Assembly (NCBI GenBank): GCA_900543585.1
Contig: UQRP01000016.1
Span: forward strand, 1-55,215
DNA: 55,215 nucleotides
Direction: 5' to 3'
DNA from: an uncultured Prevotella sp.
Lineage (GTDB): Bacteria; Bacteroidota; Bacteroidia; Bacteroidales; Bacteroidaceae
Below, one piece after another: positions 26,952 to 34,377 of this stretch. The position numbers and the translations under genes were made by a program. Within the stretch, counting starts at the first letter, position 1; every line of letters starts with the position of its first letter. The notes beneath the pieces were generated by a model. That model was not told the DNA's origin. It did no database searches and saw nothing but the letters and a program-made list of their open reading frames with translations.

Positions 26952-28118
26952 ATGGACAACAGACACATCGACATAGAAGAAAAAGCGCTTGACATCATCA
27001 GTCACGATGACCTCACACCGCAACAACTCGACGAGATTAAAAACTCGGCCGAGCTGAGAAGCTGTGTGCAGGATGCCCTCGACTTACGCACTGCCTTACA
27101 AAAGAACGGCGAGACCGTCGATGTAGAGAAGGAACTGAGAGATTTTAAAAACAGCCACGAAACGCCTGACACATCGAACACGGACTTTGATGAATCAATG
27201 AAACCTATCAGTGAGCCCAAGAAAACAAATATCAAGCTGATTTCATACCTTGTTGCCGCAGCCGCCGTTCTGACAGGCTTTGTCTTCATTGTGAATCATT
27301 TTCTGCCGGTTCCATCGGGCAGAAGCCCTTACCTCTATAGTGCTAAAACACAGACAGGAATCAGCCTCACCACCACAAATGGTTCAGAGGCTACGCTGAG
27401 CCCGAACACCAAACAGAACACCTCTCTGACCATTGATGACTTCCGCCGTATCCTTGACGACCCTGAGGAGGTACGAGAATTGACGCTTAATATACCTGTA
27501 GGCAAGTCGGCAGACTTCACCCTTTCAGACAGCACAAAGGTCTACCTTGCTCCTGGTAGCAAGCTGACGTTTCCTTCCACCTTCTCTTCTGACAAGCGCA
27601 TTGTCAAACTCGATGGAATGGGATATTTCAAGGTCAAGCATGATGCCTCACGACCTTTCACAGTCCTTACCGACAACACTGCAACGACGGTTCTCGGAAC
27701 AGAATTTATGGTAGACAGCCATAATAGCAACATATCTCTTGTCAGCGGAAAGGTCAGTGCGAGGAGTTTAAATGGAGAAAGTAGAGCTGTCATCATACGT
27801 CCCGATGAAATGGTACATTTTGGGAGTGACGGCAAGGCAAAGCTCTCAGAAATAGACACTACGCCCTTGAAAGCCTGGCGTGACGGGTATCTGTATTTTG
27901 ACAATGTGGAGCTGCGAGACATCATGCTCGCCATCGGTGCCAACTTCAACAAGAACGTAGAATTCCGTAGCCACCGCGCAGAGCACTACCGCATGAAGTT
28001 CATCACAGAACGGAACAAAGGCGTTGCGGCCGCCATAGACATGATGAACAGAATGGAGAAGGTGACTGTCACCTTACACGGCAACACCATTGTAGTTGAC
28101 GATTTCCACGAGAAGTGA
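26952..28118 (+). CDS. FecR family anti-sigma factor
   Basis: This inner-membrane protein holds the ECF sigma factor and is released by a signal from the STN domain of the transporter. It has 388 residues, with a cytoplasmic N-terminal part (1-95) and one membrane helix near 97-118 (LISYLVAAAAVLTGFVFIVNHF). The periplasmic FecR domain spans about 175-275 (VPVGKSADFTLSDSTKVYLAPGSKL-like region), followed by a DUF4974-like C-terminal domain (YLYFDNVELRDIMLAIGANFN). Its stop codon abuts the stop codon of the opposing AraC gene inside a perfect palindrome. Confidence 0.92.
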   Translation: MDNRHIDIEEKALDIISHDDLTPQQLDEIKNSAELRSCVQDALDLRTALQKNGETVDVEKELRDFKNSHETPDTSNTDFDESMKPISEPKKTNIKLISYLVAAAAVLTGFVFIVNHFLPVPSGRSPYLYSAKTQTGISLTTTNGSEATLSPNTKQNTSLTIDDFRRILDDPEEVRELTLNIPVGKSADFTLSDSTKVYLAPGSKLTFPSTFSSDKRIVKLDGMGYFKVKHDASRPFTVLTDNTATTVLGTEFMVDSHNSNISLVSGKVSARSLNGESRAVIIRPDEMVHFGSDGKAKLSEIDTTPLKAWRDGYLYFDNVELRDIMLAIGANFNKNVEFRSHRAEHYRMKFITERNKGVAAAIDMMNRMEKVTVTLHGNTIVVDDFHEK

Positions 28119-28126
28119 TCACTTCT
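28111..28126. repeat. Perfect 16-bp palindrome joining the fecR and araC-like stops
   Basis: AGAAGTGATCACTTCT is centred between 28118 and 28119, exactly where the two convergent genes meet. The central TGATCA provides the TGA stop of both genes. The intergenic distance is zero. It could act as a bidirectional transcript end or a protein site, or be a by-product of two ends both coding Lys-stop. Confidence 0.7.
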
Positions 28127-28985
28127 TTCTATACTCTTTCGGCGACATACCGCTGCGCTCCTTGAAGAACTTTCCCATGAAGCTCTGATTCGGGAAGTTC
28201 AACTGCTGTGCTATCTCCTTGATGGTAAGATTGGTGTTTTTCAAGACCACACGCAACTCTAACATCACATAGCTGTCTATCCAGTCACTTGGCGTGCGAC
28301 GGCTAATCTGCCTGACACTCTCGGAGAGATATTTAGGTGTGATGCTCAGTTCTTTGGCGTACCACCCCACCCTACGCTCATGCTTGAAGTTTTTCTCCAC
28401 CAAAGTGATGAAAGCCATAAAGATTTCCTCAGCACGACTGTTCTTCCTGTCATCCTCAAGGCTGAATACTTTCCAGAACAGGTTACCGGCATCATAGAGA
28501 AAAGCCTGAAGCAATGCCCTCACCGTGTCACGACGAAAGCGGTGGTTGACTTCCGACACCTTCTGACGGATGAGAAGATAGAAATTGAGAATACTTCGTG
28601 CATCCTCCCTGCTCATCGGAAAGACAGGATGCAGACGCGAGAAAAGATAGATGGAAGATAAATCACGCATGCCGGAAAGAACTTCCTGAACATACTCTGA
28701 GGATATGAAGACAATACGCGCCACGCAATCCGGACTTATCCGGACTCTGTCAAGGACCTGCCCGGCGCTGACGATGATGCAGTGCCCTGCTGTGACGACC
28801 TGATGGATGGTATCAACATCGTACTCTGCCTGCCCCTTATCACAGAAGCCAAAGAGGAAGCACCCCATGCGCTTGGCCTCAGAAGGAAGATTAAGAGTCT
28901 TGACGTCGTCGATCAGGGCAAGATCATCACCCAGACTCATGTTATCAGATGCTTTCCCTACACTTTCTATGGTAATATATTTCAT
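28119..28985 (-). CDS. AraC family transcriptional regulator
   Basis: This 288-residue protein has an N-terminal cupin-like sensing domain (about 20-150, with FCDKGQAEYDVDTIHQVVTAG). The C-terminal pair of AraC helix-turn-helix motifs is at about 195-288: ELSITPKYLSESVRQISRRTP, then IKEIAQQLNFPNQSFMGKFFKERSG and MSPKEYRKK. It is convergent with fecR without any gap and transcribed away from rnc. It may regulate the neighbouring uptake locus, but no target site is visible. No clear promoter was recognised in the 130 bases before it. Confidence 0.93.
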   Translation of the reverse strand: MKYITIESVGKASDNMSLGDDLALIDDVKTLNLPSEAKRMGCFLFGFCDKGQAEYDVDTIHQVVTAGHCIIVSAGQVLDRVRISPDCVARIVFISSEYVQEVLSGMRDLSSIYLFSRLHPVFPMSREDARSILNFYLLIRQKVSEVNHRFRRDTVRALLQAFLYDAGNLFWKVFSLEDDRKNSRAEEIFMAFITLVEKNFKHERRVGWYAKELSITPKYLSESVRQISRRTPSDWIDSYVMLELRVVLKNTNLTIKEIAQQLNFPNQSFMGKFFKERSGMSPKEYRKK

Positions 28986-29117
28986 CGTTACAGAGAGCCC
29001 TCTCCGGGCAATGGTTTCTTATTATCAACAAATCTGGAAAACAAGCCACAAAGGTGGGCACTGCTTTCCAGGCATCTTTTCAAAGAAACGGGACTAAGCC
29101 CCACATAGCATCACTAT

Positions 29118-30191
29118 TTATTTGCTTTCATCAAAGGCGGCCTTCTCAGCGGCAGCAATGATTTCCTCACGACTCTTAGCCTTAGCAGAGATGTCGCTGA
29201 GGTCGAACTCATCGTCATGATTTGCTCCGGCAGCATCATCAACCGGCTGCTCCATGACCGTCTCATGACGCTCGCTGTCAGCGCTCTCGTCCTCACTGTA
29301 GACGCGCTCCCGGAAGGTTGTGGTGTGTTTAACCTCCTCACCCTGACCGGTGCTGACCATGAAAGCCTGCGCTTCATTGGTATCGGGAAGCGCATTGACG
29401 GGCTCTTCCTCCATCTTGGTGCGTTCACCCTTAGCAGCAAAGACCTCATCAATGAACTGTGGCTCGCGTTTGAGTTTGTCAAGGGTCTCTTTAGAAGCCT
29501 TCTGCTGACTTTCCTTCTTGGAAAAGCCATCACCACTGCAGCCAGGCACTCCTTCAAGCAGTATCTGGTAGCAGAACGTAGGACTTCCATTCTTATCCTT
29601 GCCACCCTTGACAAGCTTAAACTCCATCTTCACCTTGTTCTTCTGAGTCCACTCTATGAGTTTGCTCTTGAAGTTGACTTCCTTATAAGCAACCTTATCG
29701 ATGTTTATCATCTGGGAGAGGATGCGGTTCTCCAAGAAATGCATGCAGGCATCATAGCCGCGGTCGAGATAGAGGGCACCGACAAGGGCCTCAAAAGCAT
29801 TACCGCCCAAATAGCTGTTGTGCATATTGGAGCGTCCGCTCGACAGGATAAGCTTGTTGATACCCATCTCCTGGGCAAGCTTGTTGAGCGTGTCACGCTG
29901 CACGAGTTTAGAGCGTGTGTTGGTGAGGAAGCCCTCACGCTTACCGGGGAAATGCCGATAGACGATATCACCGACGGCACAGTCGAGGACGGCATCACCC
30001 AGGAACTCCAAGCGCTCGTTGTTGACGGGCTTGCCTTTCTTGTTCCGGTGCATGACACTCTTGTGCATCAGCGCCAGCTTATAATAGCTGATGTCATGCG
30101 GGTACATCCCAATAATGTTGTATAAGGAAGAATAAAGCTCCTTCTCCTTACGGAAAGGGAGCCTTATACGGTCTATTATGTTGATAAGCAT
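29118..30191 (-). CDS. rnc: Ribonuclease III with long acidic C-terminal tail
   Basis: This double-strand RNA endonuclease acts in rRNA and mRNA processing. I place the start at the ATG at 30189-30191 (MLINIIDRIRLPFRKEKE), 7 bases after the fabF stop; further upstream ATGs overlap fabF. The signature ERLEFLGDAVLD and the second catalytic box FEALVGALYLDRGYD are present, followed by a dsRNA-binding domain to about residue 245. The remaining 110 residues are acidic and low in complexity (runs of E, D, A), well beyond the 220-250 residues usual for the family. The tail is in frame and probably disordered. Confidence 0.93.
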   Translation of the reverse strand: MLINIIDRIRLPFRKEKELYSSLYNIIGMYPHDISYYKLALMHKSVMHRNKKGKPVNNERLEFLGDAVLDCAVGDIVYRHFPGKREGFLTNTRSKLVQRDTLNKLAQEMGINKLILSSGRSNMHNSYLGGNAFEALVGALYLDRGYDACMHFLENRILSQMINIDKVAYKEVNFKSKLIEWTQKNKVKMEFKLVKGGKDKNGSPTFCYQILLEGVPGCSGDGFSKKESQQKASKETLDKLKREPQFIDEVFAAKGERTKMEEEPVNALPDTNEAQAFMVSTGQGEEVKHTTTFRERVYSEDESADSERHETVMEQPVDDAAGANHDDEFDLSDISAKAKSREEIIAAAEKAAFDESK

Positions 30192-30198
30192 AATGGTG

Positions 30199-31461
30199 TT
30201 AATCGGCATACTTCTTAAAGATGACGCAAGCGTTGTGACCACCGAAACCGAAGGTGTTGGACAGAGCCGCACGCACCTCGCGCTTCTGGGGCTTGTTGAA
30301 CGTGAAGTTCATCTTGTAGTCCAAGTCGGGGTCATCGTCGCCCTCAACATGGTTGATAGTAGGCGGCACAATATCATTCTTCACGCTAAGCACGCAAATC
30401 ATAGCCTCAACAGCGCCAGCAGCACCCAGCATATGACCTGTCATACTCTTTGTAGAACTGATATTCACACGGTAAGCATCATCCCCGAAGAGGTCCTTGA
30501 TAGCCTGAGCCTCAGAGAGGTCACCGACATGTGTCGACGTACCATGTACGTTGATATAGTCGATATCCTTTGTCGTGAGGTGGGCATCCTCGAGCGCAGC
30601 CTTCATGACGAGCTTGGCACCGAGACCCTCAGGATGAGACTTAGTGATGTGATAAGCGTCAGCACTCATTCCCTCGCCGACAAGCTCGGCGTAGATATGC
30701 GCACCACGCTTCTGTGCATGCTCCAGTGTCTCCAGAACGAGACAGCCAGATCCCTCTGCCATGACGAAACCATCGCGGCTGGCGCTAAATGGGCGACTGG
30801 CATGCTCAGGGTCATCATTACGTGTTGACAGGGCGTGCATAGAGCAGAAGCCACCCAGGCCACAGTCTGTGATAGCTGCCTCAGCGCCACCGGCCAGGAT
30901 GACGTCCGCCTTACCAAGACGCAGCAGGTTGAATGCATCGGCCAGCGCATGGCTTGAAGAAGCACAGGCGCTCGTCGTCACATAGTTAGGACCACGGAAT
31001 CCAAAATGGATGCTGATCTGACCGGCTGTGATGTCGGATATCATCTTGGGGATGAAGAATGGGCTGAACTTAGGACCTTCCTCATAGTGCTGGCCATAGA
31101 ACATCACCTCTTCCTGGAATGTCTGAATGCCGCCGATACCGATACCATAGATGACACCGATACGGTTCTTGTCCTCCTTATCAAGATCCATTTTAGAATC
31201 CTCCACAGCCTGCATGGCGGCAGCCATACCGAGCTGGGTGCAACGGTCCATCTTGCGGGCGTCTTTTCTGTCTATATAAGCCAGAGGGTCGAAACCCTTG
31301 ACCTCGCACGCAATCTGGGTCTTGAACTTAGAAGGATCAAACAAAGTAATAGGAGCCGCACCGCTCTTGCCGGCAAGGAGATTCTTCCAAGCCTCCTCAA
31401 CGGTATTGCCTACCGGAGTGAGAGCGCCGAGTCCTGTTACTACAACTCTGTTTAATTCCAT
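30199..31461 (-). CDS. fabF: Beta-ketoacyl-ACP synthase II
   Basis: FabF extends acyl-ACP with malonyl-ACP in fatty acid synthesis. The 420 residues have the nucleophile Cys166 in TTSACASSSHA and the catalytic histidines in NVHGTSTHVGD and GHMLGAAGAVEA. The fold ends with NTFGFGGHNACVIF. It follows acpP after 69 bases that contain a strong terminator, so its level may be set by read-through. It lies 7 bases ahead of rnc. The order acpP-fabF-rnc is widespread in bacteria. Confidence 0.97.
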   Translation of the reverse strand: MELNRVVVTGLGALTPVGNTVEEAWKNLLAGKSGAAPITLFDPSKFKTQIACEVKGFDPLAYIDRKDARKMDRCTQLGMAAAMQAVEDSKMDLDKEDKNRIGVIYGIGIGGIQTFQEEVMFYGQHYEEGPKFSPFFIPKMISDITAGQISIHFGFRGPNYVTTSACASSSHALADAFNLLRLGKADVILAGGAEAAITDCGLGGFCSMHALSTRNDDPEHASRPFSASRDGFVMAEGSGCLVLETLEHAQKRGAHIYAELVGEGMSADAYHITKSHPEGLGAKLVMKAALEDAHLTTKDIDYINVHGTSTHVGDLSEAQAIKDLFGDDAYRVNISSTKSMTGHMLGAAGAVEAMICVLSVKNDIVPPTINHVEGDDDPDLDYKMNFTFNKPQKREVRAALSNTFGFGGHNACVIFKKYAD

Positions 31462-31477
31462 TTACTATAAATTTTAT

Positions 31478-31510
31478 AAAAAAAAGCGTTTAATGTCATC
31501 CATTAAACGC
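31478..31510 (-). terminator. Intrinsic terminator/attenuator between acpP and fabF
   Basis: On the minus strand GCGTTTAATG pairs perfectly over 10 bp with CATTAAACGC around a 5-base loop, followed by eight Ts. It lies 20 bases past the acpP stop and 16 bases before the fabF start. It should release most acpP transcripts and let a fraction continue into fabF-rnc. Confidence 0.88.
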
Positions 31511-31530
31511 TATAGGCGTGACGCCGAAAC

Positions 31531-31767
31531 TTATTTTGCGTTCTCCTGGATGTAGTTGATGGCATCCTGAACAGTCTGGATGGTTTCAGCCTTGTCGTCA
31601 GGGATGGAGATACCGAACTCCTTCTCGAACTCCATGATGAGCTCAACAGTGTCCAGAGAGTCTGCTCCGAGATCGTTGGTGAAGCTTGCTTCAGGCTTTA
31701 CGTCTGCCTCATCAACACCTAACTTATCCACGATAATTGCCTTTACTTTTGATTCAATGTCTGACAT
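31531..31767 (-). CDS. acpP: Acyl carrier protein
   Basis: This is the acidic carrier of acyl chains in fatty acid synthesis. The 78 residues have the phosphopantetheine site in LGADSLDTVE, with Ser37 as the attachment residue. It is the first gene of acpP-fabF-rnc, with a promoter element at 31848-31856 giving a leader of about 75 bases. Confidence 0.98.
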   Translation of the reverse strand: MSDIESKVKAIIVDKLGVDEADVKPEASFTNDLGADSLDTVELIMEFEKEFGISIPDDKAETIQTVQDAINYIQENAK

Positions 31768-31847
31768 AATTGTAGTTGAAATTATTAATGATATAAATGT
31801 ATTTTACACAAAAGCGAGTACAAAGTAACTAACTTTTCGGCAATTAC

Positions 31848-31856
31848 GCAAATTTA
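31848..31856 (-). promoter_or_regulatory. Promoter -7 element for acpP
   Basis: On the minus strand this reads TAAATTTGC, matching TAnnTTTG(C), about 80 bases upstream of acpP. Confidence 0.55.
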
Positions 31857-31966
31857 TCATTAAAAAAATGCCTTTACCATGCACAAACAACCTTGCATTG
31901 TGCAAATATCCGCACATTTTATCTTATTTTATTGCGTTTGGTGTTGTTTAGTTCAGATTAAGTTAC

Positions 31967-31975
31967 TACCTTTGC
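31967..31975 (+). promoter_or_regulatory. Promoter -7 element for the DUF4254/GT9 pair
   Basis: It reads TACCTTTGC. A GTTG at 31943-31946, 20 bases upstream, approximates the -33 TTTG box. It lies 27 bases before the DUF4254 start. Confidence 0.6.
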
Positions 31976-32002
31976 ATCAAACCGAAAACAAACATTAGCA
32001 AA

Positions 32003-32635
32003 ATGTCATTTACAGAGCAATGCAATGAGGTCTTTCACAAGGCCATTGAGGACTATCATGTCAAAGACGACATTGACACGCCCATCAGCAATCCCTACAA
32101 TCACGATACCATAGAGAACCGTCTCTACCTGAAGTGCTGGATTGACACCGTGCAGTGGCATCTCGAGGACCTCATCCGCGACCCACATATCGACCCGCAG
32201 AACGGCATGGCACTAAAGCGCCGCATCGACAGGTCCAACCAGGACCGTACCGACCTTGTGGAGCAGATAGACTCATGGTTCCGCCAGTACTTCTCTGATG
32301 TCAAGCCCTTGCCCGAGGCCACACTCAACACCGAGAGCCCCGCATGGGCTGTTGACCGCCTCTCTATCCTCGCGCTGAAGATTTACCATATGCGGGAGCA
32401 GGTGGAGCGGAAGGATGCCTCAGAGGAACATCGTAACCGCTGCCAGGACAAGCTCAATGTCCTTTTGGAACAGCAGAAAGACCTCAGCCTGGCTATCGAC
32501 CAACTTCTCGACGACATCAAGGCCGGAAGAAAGTACATGAAGGTATACCGCCAGATGAAGATGTATAACGACCCGAGCACCAACCCCGTACTTTATTCTT
32601 CCAATCAGGCCACCAAGGCCAACGGGGTTGATTAG
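32003..32635 (+). CDS. DUF4254 family protein
   Basis: This 210-residue soluble protein is predicted to be almost entirely helical, with heptad-rich stretches near 120-180 (MREQVERKDASEEHRNRCQDK region). It matches the Bacteroidota family DUF4254, of unknown function. It starts 27 bases after a promoter element and is followed after 29 bases by a GT9 glycosyltransferase. This pair recurs in Bacteroidota and hints at a role linked to cell-surface glycan assembly, which remains an inference. Confidence 0.85.
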   Translation: MSFTEQCNEVFHKAIEDYHVKDDIDTPISNPYNHDTIENRLYLKCWIDTVQWHLEDLIRDPHIDPQNGMALKRRIDRSNQDRTDLVEQIDSWFRQYFSDVKPLPEATLNTESPAWAVDRLSILALKIYHMREQVERKDASEEHRNRCQDKLNVLLEQQKDLSLAIDQLLDDIKAGRKYMKVYRQMKMYNDPSTNPVLYSSNQATKANGVD

Positions 32636-32664
32636 CCTAACAGAGAAAAGACTGATCAACAACC

Positions 32665-33714
32665 ATGAAGACTGAGCATATTCTTATCATCCGCTTCTCC
32701 GCACTTGGCGATATCGCCATGACGGTGCCGGTGGTCTATGCTCTTGCCAAGGAATATCCCGATGTGCGTGTGACCATGCTCTCGCAGCCCTTTGCAAGAC
32801 CGCTCTTCGAGGATTTAGCCCCCAACGTAAGCTTTATGGGAGCCGACATCAAGGAAGAATACAAAGGCATCAAAGGCCTCAATGCGCTCTACAGACGTCT
32901 CACAGCTAAGAACTTCACCGCTGTGGCCGACCTGCACAACGTCCTCAGGTCCAGCTACCTGCGTATGCGCTTCAACCTCGACCAGAACCATGTCGCACAC
33001 ATCAACAAGCACCGGGAAGAACGGCGAGAACTGACATCACAGAAGAACAAAGTGCTTAGACAGCTGCCGACGTCGTTTGAGAACTACGCCGAGGTCTTTG
33101 CACGACTGGGGTACCCCATCCATCATTTTGACTTCACCTCTATCTTCACACCGCCTCAGGACAGCCTCCGCCAACTGCCCGCTGCCATCGGCGACAAGAA
33201 GGATTTCCAGCAATGGATAGGTATCGCTCCCTTTGCGGCCCACCAAGGCAAGGCCTATCCCCTGCGACTCATGGAGATGGTCATCGAGGGCATCGTGAAG
33301 CGACATCCCTCCTGCCGCGTCTTCCTCTTCGGTGGAGGCGACAAGGAGCGGGAGCTGCTCGACGACATCGTCAAAATGCACGAGAGATGCATCAACGTCG
33401 CCGCCACGCTCCACGGCTTGCACGAAGAGCTGGTACTCATGAGCCATCTCGATGTCATGGTCAGCATGGACTCCGCCAACATGCACTTGGCTTCCTTAGT
33501 GGGCACCACAGTGGTAAGCATCTGGGGCGCCACACATCCGTATGCCGGATTCATGGGATGGCAACAGCGTGAAGACAATGCCGTCCAAGTGGCAATGCCC
33601 TGCCGTCCATGCTCCATTTTCGGCAACAAGCCCTGCTTCCGCGAAGACTACGCCTGCCTCTACGACATCACGCCGGAGGCTATTATTAATAAGGTGGAAG
33701 AGAATCTGAAATAA
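32665..33714 (+). CDS. Glycosyltransferase family 9 (heptosyltransferase-like)
   Basis: This cytoplasmic enzyme is expected to transfer a sugar to the lipopolysaccharide or lipooligosaccharide core. The 349 residues show the GT9 N-terminal ILIIRFSALGDIAMTVPVVYALAKEYP and the donor-side region (VSMDSANMHLASLVGTTVVSIWGATHP, about 270-296). A cluster of cysteines follows near the C-terminus (CRPCSIFGNKPC). The sugar donor cannot be told from sequence. It is second in an operon with the DUF4254 gene and ends before a strong bidirectional terminator. Confidence 0.93.
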   Translation: MKTEHILIIRFSALGDIAMTVPVVYALAKEYPDVRVTMLSQPFARPLFEDLAPNVSFMGADIKEEYKGIKGLNALYRRLTAKNFTAVADLHNVLRSSYLRMRFNLDQNHVAHINKHREERRELTSQKNKVLRQLPTSFENYAEVFARLGYPIHHFDFTSIFTPPQDSLRQLPAAIGDKKDFQQWIGIAPFAAHQGKAYPLRLMEMVIEGIVKRHPSCRVFLFGGGDKERELLDDIVKMHERCINVAATLHGLHEELVLMSHLDVMVSMDSANMHLASLVGTTVVSIWGATHPYAGFMGWQQREDNAVQVAMPCRPCSIFGNKPCFREDYACLYDITPEAIINKVEENLK

Positions 33715-33784
33715 TTCAGAAGCATAGCTGAAGACATACTGATTAGCAGAACTTCTGTAAGTATTCAGACTGACATATCACAAC

Positions 33785-33817
33785 AAACGCCAAAGGTGAC
33801 CACCACCTTTGGCGTTT
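33785..33817. terminator. Bidirectional terminator between the GT9 and Nudix genes
   Basis: AAACGCCAAAGGTG pairs perfectly over 14 bp with CACCTTTGGCGTTT around ACCAC. It lies between convergent genes, 70 bases after the GT9 stop and 7 bases past the Nudix stop, and can serve both strands. Confidence 0.8.
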
Positions 33818-33824
33818 GCCGTAT

Positions 33825-34364
33825 TTATTGGGCCGCAATCGCAGGCCGCCATTTCATCAGGAACTCTGTCAGCGCCTGACGGATAGAGCGCATCCCGAAC
33901 TGCTCGGTATGGATGTCCTTGAGCGGTATCCACTGCCACGTGGCAGCATCGTCATCGGCACGGATATTGTCATAGTTCAGAACCTTGCAGAGATAGAAGA
34001 GGTCCAAGGTCGGGATATGCATACCGGAATAATAGTAGACATTGGGATAGCTGAAGAGATAGGTAGCCTCAGTAACCTGAAGGTTGGTCTCCTCCTTCAC
34101 TTCCCTCTTGATACCTTCCTCGCCACTCTCCCCGATATCGGCAAAGCCACCGGGCAGGTCGAGGGTGCCCTTTGCAGGCTCTTTCTTGCGAGTAAGAACG
34201 AGAAGCTCATTCTTGTCATTGAGGATGAAGGCTGCCGTAGCCGCGCTCGGGTTGATATAATACTCGAAACCACAGTTGCTGCATTTCTTGCTCTTCTCGT
34301 CGTGTACGTCAAAATGCTTGCTGCCGCAGGCTGGACAATACTTAAACTTTTCTAAAGGATGCAT
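33825..34364 (-). CDS. Nudix hydrolase with N-terminal zinc ribbon
   Basis: This 179-residue protein has a Cys4 zinc ribbon (CPACG at 10-14, CSNCG at 28-32) followed by a Nudix domain. The Nudix box reads GGFADIGESGEEG then IKREVKEET, fitting the GX5EX7REUXEE pattern. The zinc ribbon plus Nudix layout is that of NADH pyrophosphatase-like (NudC-type) enzymes, but the protein is shorter. The substrate could be NAD(H), ADP-sugar or another nucleoside diphosphate. The start is the ATG at 34362-34364 just before the zinc ribbon; the frame is open far upstream but would run into the next gene. Confidence 0.9.
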   Translation of the reverse strand: MHPLEKFKYCPACGSKHFDVHDEKSKKCSNCGFEYYINPSAATAAFILNDKNELLVLTRKKEPAKGTLDLPGGFADIGESGEEGIKREVKEETNLQVTEATYLFSYPNVYYYSGMHIPTLDLFYLCKVLNYDNIRADDDAATWQWIPLKDIHTEQFGMRSIRQALTEFLMKWRPAIAAQ

Positions 34365-34377
34365 AGCGGATAATGGA

